From NCBI GenBank assembly GCA_964588285.1, contig CAZPNX010000011.1:21491-85490 (forward strand): a stretch of DNA of 64,000 nt, given 5' to 3'. The notes beneath the pieces are model-generated. The model did not search any database and was not told the DNA's origin. It was given only the letters and a program-made list of their open reading frames with translations. The translations under genes and the position numbers were made by a program. Every line of letters begins with the position of its first letter. The first letter of the stretch is position 1. Below, piece after piece: positions 26,761-34,570 of the stretch. Origin of the DNA: CAZPNX01 sp964588285. GTDB lineage: Bacteria > Edwardsbacteria > AC1 > EtOH8.

Positions 26761-27465
26761 ATGCTTAGGATAGATAAGATACATACCTCTTACGGCTCTC
26801 TTGAGGTCCTCCACGGCATCTCGCTGGTCGTCAAATCCGGCGAGATCGTGGCCCTTCTGGGCGCCAACGGGGCCGGCAAGACCACCGCCATCTCGGCCGT
26901 CTCCGGCTTGCTGCCGACGTCCTCAGGAAGCATCTCTTTCGAAGGGCGCGACATAACCAACGCGGCGCCGGATCGCATTGTGGGCCTGGGCCTGGTCCAG
27001 GTGCCCGAAGGCCGGAGGATCTTTCCCAAACTGACGGTGTTGGAGAACCTGGAATTGGGAGCCTATCTGGTAAAGGAAAAAGGGGAGAAGGGGAAAGGGA
27101 TAGAGCGGGCCTTTGAAATGTTCCCCAAGCTGGCCGAACGGCGCCACCAGCTGGGGGGGACGCTTTCCGGCGGCGAGCAGCAGATGCTGGCTATCGCCAG
27201 GGGGTTGATGTCGGAACCGAGGATGCTGCTTTTGGACGAGCCCAGCCTGGGTCTGGCGCCGATAGTGGTCGACAAAATATTCGAGATCATTCAGGAGATA
27301 CGAGGCTCGGGCACCACCGTCCTGCTGGTGGAGCAGAACGCCCAGCGCAGTTTGGAGATCGCCGACCGCGGCTACATCCTGGAGACAGGGAATATTGTCA
27401 TGGAGGACACCGGTCCGGCCCTGTTGCAAAACCCCAAGGTGCGGGCCAGCTATCTGGGGGCCTGA
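26761..27465 (+). CDS. livF: Branched-chain amino-acid ABC ATP-binding protein LivF
   Basis: 234 residues. Walker A is GANGAGKTT. GLGLVQVPEGRRIFPKLTVLENLELGAY, signature LSGGEQQMLAIARGLM, Walker B LLLDEPSLGLAPIVV and VEQNAQRSLEIADRGYILETG are textbook LivF. It completes livHMGF; the binding protein is not in the cluster but is likely the livK gene at 9270. A TPR paralogue begins 34-73 bp downstream. Confidence 0.95.
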   Translation: MLRIDKIHTSYGSLEVLHGISLVVKSGEIVALLGANGAGKTTAISAVSGLLPTSSGSISFEGRDITNAAPDRIVGLGLVQVPEGRRIFPKLTVLENLELGAYLVKEKGEKGKGIERAFEMFPKLAERRHQLGGTLSGGEQQMLAIARGLMSEPRMLLLDEPSLGLAPIVVDKIFEIIQEIRGSGTTVLLVEQNAQRSLEIADRGYILETGNIVMEDTGPALLQNPKVRASYLGA

Positions 27466-27538
27466 AAAGCGGGATGCCTGCGCGCCCCAGGACTCCCTGA
27501 TGCACGATCCCCAACCGTTTGGATGGCAACACAAGGCG

Positions 27539-28978
27539 ATGAAGACTGGCCGCAAATACCAAAAAGAGGTTCTATGGCTTGAGCATACCGAAGGCTCAGG
27601 CCATATCTATTATCCGGGCCCGGTTCAGGAGCGCCGGGCTGGAGTCCTGGAGCTGGTGGGCCAATGGGACCGGGCCGAGCATATCTGGCGTAGGTGCTTG
27701 GAGCACGCCCGCGCCGGCGGCCGGCCCGAGGAAATCGCCAGGGCCATCTTGAATCTATGCAAATTGCTACAAAGGCGCGGACGCTATGCCGAGGCCGAGG
27801 CCCTTAGCCAAGAGGCCGGGGAGATAGCGATAAAAGTCGGCGACCGCAGACTGCTGGGCCAATCACTGGCCAGTCTGGGACTGGTTCGCTGGCGCCAAGG
27901 AGACCAGGAAAAAGCCCAGACGCTCTTGTTCGAGGCCTTGGAATTGTATCGGCAGGCCGATTTTTCCGAGGGCATGAGCGCCGCCCTCAACAACCTGGGG
28001 GTCATCATGGAAGGCCGGGGGGAATACGCCAAAGCCATGGAATGCTACCAACGTAAGCGGGCCATAGATGAGGCGGCCGGCAATAAAAGGGGATTGGCCA
28101 ACATCCTCAACAACCTGGGGGTCTGTTTACTTCATCAGGGCAACTTGCAGAAGGCGGAGGAAATGTTTCTGGAAAAACTGTCGCTGGAGCAGGCCATGGG
28201 CAACAAAGCCGGAGTGGCCGCCGCTCTGTCGAATTTAGCCATAATCTACCGCCAACGTAAGGAGCAACAAAGGGCCATAGATATCTGCCTCCGGACGGTC
28301 GACATCTGCCGGGAGATCGGGGACCGGCGGGTGGAGGGCATAGCCACCAACAATTTGGGCAATATCTATAAAGAACAAGGACAGTACCATAAAGCCATAG
28401 ACTGCTACCTGGCAGCGCTGTGGGTAGCCGAGTCACAGGGGGACCGCAAAGATATTGCCATCTATTCGGGCAACATCGGGCAGATTTATCATTATTGGCT
28501 TGAGGAGCCTGAAAAAGCGCTGGCGCATTACGACCGAACCGTCAACATTTTGTCCGACATGGACCAGCCGTACCACCTCTGCGAGTACATGCTTTTCCGT
28601 TGCCAGCTTCTGCTTGAGATGGGACAGGAGGAAGGCCTGGAGGACGATGTCCGACGGATCGAACAGGCGGCGGAGAGGTCGGGAAGAAACGAAATAATGT
28701 ATCAGGCAGAAGTCCTGCGATCCAGATTGGAGGCCAAGACCGATCGACAAACTGCTTTAGCTAGACTTGAGGGGTTAACCAAGCTGGAAGCCGAGCCGGT
28801 TCTCAAGGCCGAGGCCCTTTTCTGGACGGCAATGATCTCGCAAGACCCCGGTCACCGGGACCGGGCCATCGAAGTTATAGAGTCCGTAAAGAATTCAATG
28901 GAAAATCCGGAGGCGCAACGCTGGCTGAAAAGACTCAAGGAGCGGGCCGGCCGGGCGCCCATGCCCGGAGCCGGTTAA
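27539..28978 (+). CDS. TPR-repeat protein, paralogue 2 of 3
   Basis: 479 residues with about ten 40-residue TPR units (for example GNKRGLANILNNLGVCLLHQ and GNKAGVAAALSNLAIIYRQR). The N-terminal block (KEVLWLEHTEGSGHIYYPG, RRAGVLELVGQWDRA) and the C-terminal 86 residues match paralogue 1 (21810). ATG 27539 places the conserved WLE block at the same distance from the start as in the paralogues; ATG 27500, which has AGGA upstream, is an alternative. It is cytoplasmic by absence of a signal. It directly follows livF and is followed 11 bp later by the S51 peptidase, so it probably belongs to the same operon. Confidence 0.8.
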   Translation: MKTGRKYQKEVLWLEHTEGSGHIYYPGPVQERRAGVLELVGQWDRAEHIWRRCLEHARAGGRPEEIARAILNLCKLLQRRGRYAEAEALSQEAGEIAIKVGDRRLLGQSLASLGLVRWRQGDQEKAQTLLFEALELYRQADFSEGMSAALNNLGVIMEGRGEYAKAMECYQRKRAIDEAAGNKRGLANILNNLGVCLLHQGNLQKAEEMFLEKLSLEQAMGNKAGVAAALSNLAIIYRQRKEQQRAIDICLRTVDICREIGDRRVEGIATNNLGNIYKEQGQYHKAIDCYLAALWVAESQGDRKDIAIYSGNIGQIYHYWLEEPEKALAHYDRTVNILSDMDQPYHLCEYMLFRCQLLLEMGQEEGLEDDVRRIEQAAERSGRNEIMYQAEVLRSRLEAKTDRQTALARLEGLTKLEAEPVLKAEALFWTAMISQDPGHRDRAIEVIESVKNSMENPEAQRWLKRLKERAGRAPMPGAG

Positions 28979-28988
28979 GGATGGAACC

Positions 28989-29642
28989 ATGACGGGAAGC
29001 ATCTACCTCTACAGCGACCAGGAGGTGCTCGGGAACACAAGAATCGACAGGCTTTGGCTGGACGGACTCACGGGCCGGGAGATCCGCATCGGCTATATTC
29101 CCTCGGCCTCGGACTCCACCCGGCGCTACTTTGACCGCAAGCGGGAATACTACGCCCAATACGGCATCCGTGATTTCGTATACTTCGACCTGAACAAGGA
29201 GCACCGGCCGGAGCTGCTGCCCGAGCTCTTGGCCTGCCAGGCCATCCACCTGTCGGGCGGCGATCCCTTCCAGTTCAACGATGCCATCCGGAAGCGTGGT
29301 TTCGGATCGGTGCTCCGCAAATACCACGAGGGTGGCGGCATCCTGCTGGGGATAAGCGCCGGGGGCATAGTGCTCACCCCCAGCATCGAGATCTCTCACC
29401 TCTTCTACCGCTCGAGGACAAAAAAGCCGGAGGCGGCGGGTCTGCTGTCATTCCATTTCCTGCCCCACTTCAACCGGAGGGTGGCTTCGCTGGAGCAACT
29501 CAAGGAGTTCTCGGCCAGGCTGGGATGCACCGTCTATGCGGTCGGCGACGGGGATGGGATCGAAGTTAAGGGAGAATTGGTGACGACGGTCGGGGCAGTT
29601 CTGGCAATATCAAAGGGTTGCCCCGGTGAATCACGGCAGTAA
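28989..29642 (+). CDS. Peptidase S51 family (dipeptidase E-like)
   Basis: 217 residues. The catalytic Ser123 sits in GGGILLGISAGGIVL, the nucleophile elbow of aspartyl dipeptidase and cyanophycinase-type S51 enzymes, which share the class I glutamine amidotransferase fold. The preceding HLSGGDPFQFNDAI and the following LLSFHFLPHFNRR match the family. It would hydrolyse Asp-X dipeptides in the cytoplasm. With PepF upstream and the liv transporter between, it supports a peptide-utilisation theme. Confidence 0.85.
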   Translation: MTGSIYLYSDQEVLGNTRIDRLWLDGLTGREIRIGYIPSASDSTRRYFDRKREYYAQYGIRDFVYFDLNKEHRPELLPELLACQAIHLSGGDPFQFNDAIRKRGFGSVLRKYHEGGGILLGISAGGIVLTPSIEISHLFYRSRTKKPEAAGLLSFHFLPHFNRRVASLEQLKEFSARLGCTVYAVGDGDGIEVKGELVTTVGAVLAISKGCPGESRQ

Positions 29643-29684
29643 AACAGGGGTTTGTTTCAAGGGTGTTTTTTGTGGAAAACCAGT

Positions 29685-29712
29685 TGACAATAAATCATAA
29701 CTTGTGATAATA
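29685..29712 (+). promoter_or_regulatory. Sigma-70-type promoter for the cyclic-nucleotide-binding gene
   Basis: Perfect -35 TTGACA (29685-29690), 16-bp spacer and -10 GATAAT (29707-29712, 5 of 6). The region 29643-29819 is otherwise an AT-rich leader of about 100 bases with no gene. Confidence 0.72.
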
Positions 29713-29819
29713 TAACTTGTTAAGTTAATGAGCGGCCGCATTGACGGAAATGGCGGTGGCAAGGTTTTCTTTTACCCAAAATCAAAAAAACATCATAAAC
29801 GAACAAAAAGGAGCCGACC

Positions 29820-30464
29820 ATGGCGGAAGCCGGAGCCCCCTTCGAACGCAAGCTGGCCAACGGCGAGGTCCTCTTCAAGGAGGGGGATCAGGGCCAGGAA
29901 ATGTACCTCATCCGCTCCGGCAAGGTGGAGATCTCCAGCTCTACTGGCGGAGTGAAGAAGGTGCTGGCCACTTTGGGCGAGGGATCTTTCTTGGGCGAGA
30001 TGGCCATAGTGGACGATGCTCCCCGTTCGGCCACGGCCACAGCTGCAGGCGAGGTCTCGCTACTCATTCTGGACCGGGCGGCCTTCAAGCAGCAGCTGGC
30101 CCAGAACCCGATGATCGAATACCTGATCACCAGCCTGGTCAAGCGCCTGCGGGAGACCAACGAGCAGGTAAAGATCATGATGCAGAAGGACGACGTCTGC
30201 CGGCTGGCGGCCTCCATCCTGGCCATGGCCCGGGAGAAGGGCGCCCCTGAAGGCTCCGGGGTGATGATCAAAGGCAGCTTCAGCCATGAGGCCCTGGCCA
30301 AGCAGGTGGGGGTCAACCCGGCCAAGGCCGAGGAGCACTTGGGCAAGATGGAGAAGCAGGGCTTGGTGGCCTTTGGGCCGGAAGGCATCAAGGTGCCCTC
30401 AGTGCCAGACCTGGAGGAGTTCTGGCGCTTCGCCACCCTCAAGGAGAAGTTCGGGGGTATGTGA
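29820..30464 (+). CDS. Crp/Fnr-type cyclic-nucleotide-binding protein
   Basis: 214 residues. The N-terminal cNMP-binding fold (about 12-110) contains LFKEGDQGQEMYLIRSGKVEIS and the phosphate-binding-cassette equivalent LGEGSFLGEMAIVDDAPRSATATA, in which GEMA and PRSAT are the ligand-contact positions. The C-terminal part (about 125-214) is helical and looks like a winged helix (HEALAKQVGVNPAKAEEHLGKMEKQGLV), so DNA binding is likely. ATG 29820 follows AAAGGAG. A class III cyclase-domain protein at 14628 could supply the ligand, but this is unproven. Confidence 0.82.
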   Translation: MAEAGAPFERKLANGEVLFKEGDQGQEMYLIRSGKVEISSSTGGVKKVLATLGEGSFLGEMAIVDDAPRSATATAAGEVSLLILDRAAFKQQLAQNPMIEYLITSLVKRLRETNEQVKIMMQKDDVCRLAASILAMAREKGAPEGSGVMIKGSFSHEALAKQVGVNPAKAEEHLGKMEKQGLVAFGPEGIKVPSVPDLEEFWRFATLKEKFGGM

Positions 30465-30472
30465 GGGGGAAC

Positions 30473-30672
30473 CAGAACACGGATTGCACTATTTTTTACT
30501 GATTACGCTGATTTTCACTCAGGTGACGTCATCCTGAGCCCGGCATCATGCCCGACTAGCCGAAGGATCTGACTGAAGAACAAGGGCGATGACGCCGCTG
30601 ATAGTGACTGACTGCACCGATCAATCCCCCTGGCCTTTATCTGTGTAAAAATAAATAAAATCAAAAAAAGAT
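30473..30672. repeat. Nested intergenic repeats (type E outer arms around a type C unit)
   Basis: The outer arms (ACGGATTGCACTA, TTACTGATTACGCTGATTTT at left; GATAGTGACTGACTGCACCG, TTTATCTGTGTAAAAATA at right) are partly complementary. They enclose a type C unit that begins CGTCATCCTGAG (30527-30538) and continues to CGAAGGATCTGA (30561-30572). A reverse-oriented type C unit lies after the next gene. No promoter was recognised. Confidence 0.5.
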
Positions 30673-30680
30673 AGACCACC

Positions 30681-31649
30681 ATGCGATTTCCCAAGGGCCG
30701 GTCCAACCTCCAGAACGCCAAGCTGGAGTTCGTCCACCTGGACAACATCCTGGCCGACAACAAGAAGGAGCGGGCCAGCAAGATCTCGGGCTACATCGAG
30801 ATCATCTACCCGGACCTGGTGGACTTCCTCTACCTCAAGAAGGGCGAGCCGGTGAACGCCGGACGTTTTTCCCGCACCGAGCGCAAGCAGGTGCCCATCT
30901 CCGATGTCATCGAACGGGCCAAGAAGTCGACCACCGGCACCGTCTCCATCTACGAGGCCCCGGACGAGCTGATCGACATGATCATGGCCACCTTCTCAGT
31001 GGAGCCCAAGTTCAAGAATCTGGACATGACCAGCGTCGAGCCGGACAAGCTGTTCGAAAAGCTGTCCTCGGTCAAGTTCGACGGCTTCGTGGAGATCAAG
31101 CGCGGGGTGGACATCTCATACATCCGCATCAAGGAGGGCCTGCCCACCGCCGGCTACTTTACCTGGAAGGTGGACAACATCCAGCTGGATACCCTCAAGG
31201 CGGCCCTGAAGGCGGCGGCCACCGCCCCCGGGGCGGTGCTGGTGGACGGCTACGACAAGCTGCCGGTGATGGCCGAGCAGGCCTCTCCGGCCCAGATCGC
31301 CCTGTTCGTCAACGCCCTCAACAAGGTGGTGGCCGAAATGCGCAACGCCGCCGGTCCGACCGTGGTCACCAAAACCCTGTCGTCGTCCAAAGAATCGGCC
31401 ACGGTGCACTTTCCCTTCCTCAAGGACTTCACGGTGGGGGAGAGCATCGCCGAGCAGGAGAAGGTGCTGGCCACGGCCGAGGAGCTGGGCAAGGCCTTCG
31501 CCGAGTGGATGGACCATTTCGTGGACTCCTTCCGCATGGTGCTGGGGACCAGGCTGGATTCCATCGTCCAATCGGCCCTCAAGGATTTCCGCTTCGCCCT
31601 GAAGTCCTCCAGCTTCGGGCGGCACTCCAAGCTCAAGGACCTGCTGTGA
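30681..31649 (+). CDS. DUF4388-like tandem-domain protein of unknown function
   Basis: 322 residues. Two similar beta-rich modules are visible: KISGYIEIIYPDLVDFLYLKKGEPVNAG (about 33-60) and KFDGFVEIKRGVDISYIRIKEGLPTAGYF (about 133-161). They share the G-[YF]-[IV]-E-I ... [IL]-K-x-G-x-P pattern of DUF4388/PATAN-type signalling domains. The C-terminal half is helical without a recognised domain. There is no signal peptide. The gene is flanked by inverted copies of the type C repeat. A regulatory or motility-signalling role is a family-level guess. Confidence 0.65.
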   Translation: MRFPKGRSNLQNAKLEFVHLDNILADNKKERASKISGYIEIIYPDLVDFLYLKKGEPVNAGRFSRTERKQVPISDVIERAKKSTTGTVSIYEAPDELIDMIMATFSVEPKFKNLDMTSVEPDKLFEKLSSVKFDGFVEIKRGVDISYIRIKEGLPTAGYFTWKVDNIQLDTLKAALKAAATAPGAVLVDGYDKLPVMAEQASPAQIALFVNALNKVVAEMRNAAGPTVVTKTLSSSKESATVHFPFLKDFTVGESIAEQEKVLATAEELGKAFAEWMDHFVDSFRMVLGTRLDSIVQSALKDFRFALKSSSFGRHSKLKDLL

Positions 31650-31657
31650 GCCCCAAG

Positions 31658-31755
31658 CGTCATTCTGAGAAAGACACCGTGCCTCGCTTATAAAGAATCT
31701 TGACATTGCTTCAGATCCTTAGAAGGTAGGGGACGGCGCCGGACTCAGGATGACG
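31658..31755. repeat. Intergenic repeat, type C, with terminal inverted arms
   Basis: CGTCATTCTGAG (31658-31669) pairs with CTCAGGATGACG (31744-31755) with one mismatch; inner AAGAATCT and AGATCCTT are also related. The right half, read in reverse, matches the unit at 30527-30572. Confidence 0.6.
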
Positions 31756-31795
31756 CCGGTCATATAGATCAACGGACTCGATGTAAATACCGACT

Positions 31796-32422
31796 ATGCT
31801 GCCCGACGGCGTAAAAAAGGGATTCGTCTCCATCTTCGAGCCGGTTATCGGCTTTTTCGTTTCCCTGGGGATAAAGCCCAACTGGCTGACCACGGCCGGA
31901 TTCGCCTTCGGCCTGGGCTCCGGCTTCATGTTCGGAGGCGGGCGTTTCCTCTGGGGGGGGCTGGCGGCCCTGGCTTCGGGCCTTTGCGACGCCCTGGACG
32001 GCACCCTGGCCCGGCGCTCCAACCGGACCACCACTTTCGGAAAGTTCTACGACTCCTTCCTGGACCGCTACTCGGAGCTGGCCATGTTCATCGGTCTGTC
32101 CTACTACTACGCTGGCAGCGACATGTGGCGGCTGGTGATCCTGACCGACCTGGCCCTGGCCGGCTCCCTGATGGTCAGTTACGCCCGGGCCCGGGCCGAA
32201 GGGTTGGGGATGGAGTGCAAGGTGGGGGTGATGGAGCGGGCGGAGCGGCTGGTGGTCATCATCGCCGGCTCCATCTTTACCGGGATTTTCAACAAGCACT
32301 GGATATTCGAGATCGTCCTCTGGCTGCTGGCGGTGCTGGCCAACGTTACCGCAGTGCAGAGGATGCTCCACGTAAGGAGGCTGACCTCGGCCGATAGTTT
32401 GAACGTTAACGCCAAAATATAG
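31796..32422 (+). CDS. CDP-alcohol phosphatidyltransferase, probable phosphatidylinositol-phosphate synthase type
   Basis: 208 residues and about six hydrophobic helices. The complete catalytic motif D-x2-D-G-x2-A-R-x8-G-x3-D-x3-D is present (Asp65, Asp68, Gly69, Ala72, Arg73, Gly82, Asp86, Asp90). The family joins CDP-diacylglycerol to an alcohol in the inner membrane. The inositol-1-phosphate synthase gene starts 25 bp downstream, so the alcohol is most likely inositol 1-phosphate, as in actinobacterial PIP synthase. Other alcohols cannot be excluded from sequence alone. Confidence 0.85.
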   Translation: MLPDGVKKGFVSIFEPVIGFFVSLGIKPNWLTTAGFAFGLGSGFMFGGGRFLWGGLAALASGLCDALDGTLARRSNRTTTFGKFYDSFLDRYSELAMFIGLSYYYAGSDMWRLVILTDLALAGSLMVSYARARAEGLGMECKVGVMERAERLVVIIAGSIFTGIFNKHWIFEIVLWLLAVLANVTAVQRMLHVRRLTSADSLNVNAKI

Positions 32423-32447
32423 AAAAGCAATACCAGAAAGGGGAAAA

Positions 32448-33581
32448 ATGGGAAAAACCAAACCGGTTACACGGAAAAGCCAACCGGCCGTTGGGCGCCA
32501 AGGTAAGGTGCGGGTGGCCATCATCGGCGTGGGCAACTGCGCTTCCTCCTTCGTCCAAGGAGTCCACTATTACCGCCAGGCCAAGGACAGCGACAAGATC
32601 CCGGGCCTGATGCACGTCAATCTGGGCGGCTACCGGATATCGGATATCGAATTCTCGGCCGCCATCGACATCGACATCAACAAGGTGGGCAAGGACCTGT
32701 CGCAGGCCATCTACACCAAGCCCAACAACACCTATAAGTTCTGCCAGGTGCCCAAAAGCGGCGTCACCGTCCAGCGTGGGATGCTGCACGACGGGCTGGG
32801 AAAATACCTGTCCCAGATCATCAAAAAGGCCCCGGGCTCGACGGTGGACATCGTCAAGCTGCTGCGCGATACCGGCACTGACGTGGTGGTCAGCTATCTG
32901 CCGGTGGGCTCGGAGATGGCCACCAAGTGGTATGTGGAGCAGATCCTGGAGGCGCGCTGCGCCTTCGTCAACTGCATCCCGGTTTTCATCGCCCGGGAGC
33001 AGTACTGGGCAAACCGCTTCAAGAAGGCCGGATTGCCGGTGATCGGCGACGACATCAAGTCCCAGGTGGGGGCCACCATCACCCATCGGGTGCTGGCCCG
33101 GCTGTTCATGGATCGGGGGGTCAAGCTGATGAAAACCTACCAGCTGAACTTTGGGGGCAACACCGACTTTTTGAACATGCTGGAGCGGGAGCGGCTGGAG
33201 TCCAAGAAAATCTCCAAGACCAATGCCGTCACCTCGATGCTGGATTACAAGATGGACCCGGACGACATCCATGTCGGGCCATCGGACTACGTGCCCTGGC
33301 TCCTGGACCGCAAATTCTGCCATATCCGAATGGAGGGACAAACCTTCGGCGATGTGCCGCTCAACTTGGAGCTCAAATTGGAAGTCTGGGATTCGCCCAA
33401 CTCGGCCGGGGTGGTCATCGACGCGGTGCGCTGCGCTAAGCTGGCCTTGGATCACAAGCTCTCCGGCTCGATGCTGGAGCCGTCCAGCTACTTCATGAAG
33501 TCGCCCATGGTCCAGGTGCCCGACGACCAGGCGCGGAGAAATGTCGAGGAGTTCATCCGGAAATACGGGCGCAAGGGCTGA
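32448..33581 (+). CDS. ino1: myo-Inositol-1-phosphate synthase (prokaryotic type)
   Basis: 377 residues. The NAD-binding start VRVAIIGVGNCASSFVQGVHYY, DIEFSAAIDIDINKVGKDL, SYLPVGSEMATKWYVEQIL, CIPVFIA and GDDIKSQVGATITHRVLARLF, then LNFGGNTDFLNM, are diagnostic of the short inositol-phosphate synthase found in Actinobacteria, Archaea and some candidate phyla. It converts glucose-6-phosphate to inositol phosphate using NAD. A GAAAGGGGA ribosome site precedes ATG 32448. Coupled with the phosphatidyltransferase upstream, it points to inositol lipid synthesis. Confidence 0.94.
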   Translation: MGKTKPVTRKSQPAVGRQGKVRVAIIGVGNCASSFVQGVHYYRQAKDSDKIPGLMHVNLGGYRISDIEFSAAIDIDINKVGKDLSQAIYTKPNNTYKFCQVPKSGVTVQRGMLHDGLGKYLSQIIKKAPGSTVDIVKLLRDTGTDVVVSYLPVGSEMATKWYVEQILEARCAFVNCIPVFIAREQYWANRFKKAGLPVIGDDIKSQVGATITHRVLARLFMDRGVKLMKTYQLNFGGNTDFLNMLERERLESKKISKTNAVTSMLDYKMDPDDIHVGPSDYVPWLLDRKFCHIRMEGQTFGDVPLNLELKLEVWDSPNSAGVVIDAVRCAKLALDHKLSGSMLEPSSYFMKSPMVQVPDDQARRNVEEFIRKYGRKG

Positions 33582-33674
33582 TGTCGGGTGATTGGCCAGA
33601 CGACCACTAGGCGGCATCTCGGCGCAGCTCGATGTCCGGGTGGGGGAGTCCATCGGGAGATACGGCAAGAAGCG

Positions 33675-34570
33675 GTGACACAAATTCGAAATTCAAAATC
33701 CATAATTAAAAGAGATCGGGGGATTTTCATAAGCTTCGAGGGGATCGAGGGCTGCGGCAAGACCACCCAGGTGAGGATGCTGGNNNNNNNNNNNNNNNNN
33801 NNNNNNNNNNNNNNNNNNNNNNNNNNNNNNNNNNNNNNNNNNNNNNNNNNNNNNNNNNNNNNNNNNNNNNNNNNNNNNNNNNNATAAGCTTCGAGGGGAT
33901 CGAGGGCTGCGGCAAGACCACCCAGGTGAGGATGCTGGCCAGGTGGCTTAGGACACAGGGACTCAAGGTGGTGGTCACCCGCGAACCCGGCGGTCCCTTC
34001 ATAGCTGAAAAAATCCGTCGCCTGCTTTTGGACGTCCGCCATCGGAAGATGTCGCCCCTGGCCGAGCTGATGCTGCTGGAGGCTTCCCGGGCCCAGCATG
34101 TGGACGAGGTGGTGGCCCCGGCCTTGAGGCAGGGGGCGGTGGTGCTCTGCGACCGGTTCGCCGACTCCTCGGCCGCCTATCAGGGCTATGGTCGGGGGCT
34201 GGATCTGGGAACCGTGGACAGCCTCAATCGGATCGCCTCGCGGGGAGCCTGGCCGGATCTGACGTTGTTGCTGGACGTGCCGGTGGAACAAGGGCTGCGG
34301 CGGGCGTCCGGCCGGGGCCGGGCGTTGGACCGGATGGAGTCGCAGGAGAAAAGATTCCATCGCCGGGTGCGGCAGGGCTACCGCCGCCTGGCATCGTCCG
34401 AGCCTTGGCGGATAAAACTTTTGGACGGGACCCAGCCACCGGACGTGGTGCAGGCGGCGGTGCGCCAGCTGGTTGTCAGCAAGTTGGCGGAAAGTAATTC
34501 TATTAGAAAGCCAGGAATACATGAAAAGGTCAGATCTGACCGAACCGAAAAACCGATGCCACTAAAGTAA
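33675..34570 (+). CDS. tmk: Thymidylate kinase, interrupted by an assembly gap
   Basis: Tmk phosphorylates dTMP to dTDP. Visible are the P-loop FEGIEGCGKTTQ, REPGGPFIAEKIR, the DRF motif in CDRFADSSAAYQGYGRGL, DLTLLLDVPVEQGLRR, and a lid region with RALDRMESQ. The frame is split by 100 Ns flanked by an exact 55-bp duplication; removing one copy and the Ns (155 bp) restores one continuous frame of about 246 codons from GTG 33675. No ATG lies near the expected start (RGIFISFEG), so initiation at GTG 33675 or a non-standard codon is uncertain. The last ~20 residues are encoded by a type D repeat. Confidence 0.85.
33676..33715. repeat. Intergenic repeat, type A, at the tmk start
   Basis: CACAAATTCGAAATTCAAAA then TCCATAATTAAAAG: one arm of a type A unit. 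It lies exactly where the tmk start codon is expected. Confidence 0.45.
33784..33883. other. Assembly gap of 100 N with duplicated 55-bp edges
   Basis: The run is exactly 100 N. The 55 bases before it (33729-33783) and after it (33884-33938) are identical, starting ATAAGCTTCGAGG and ending GAGGATGCTGG. This is what a scaffolder leaves when two contigs overlap by one k-mer (55) but are not merged. Confidence 0.95.

Noticed and set aside
33729..33938. True tandem duplication of the tmk P-loop region
   Set aside because: The copies are exactly 55 bp, perfectly identical and separated by exactly 100 Ns, which is the mark of a scaffolding artefact.
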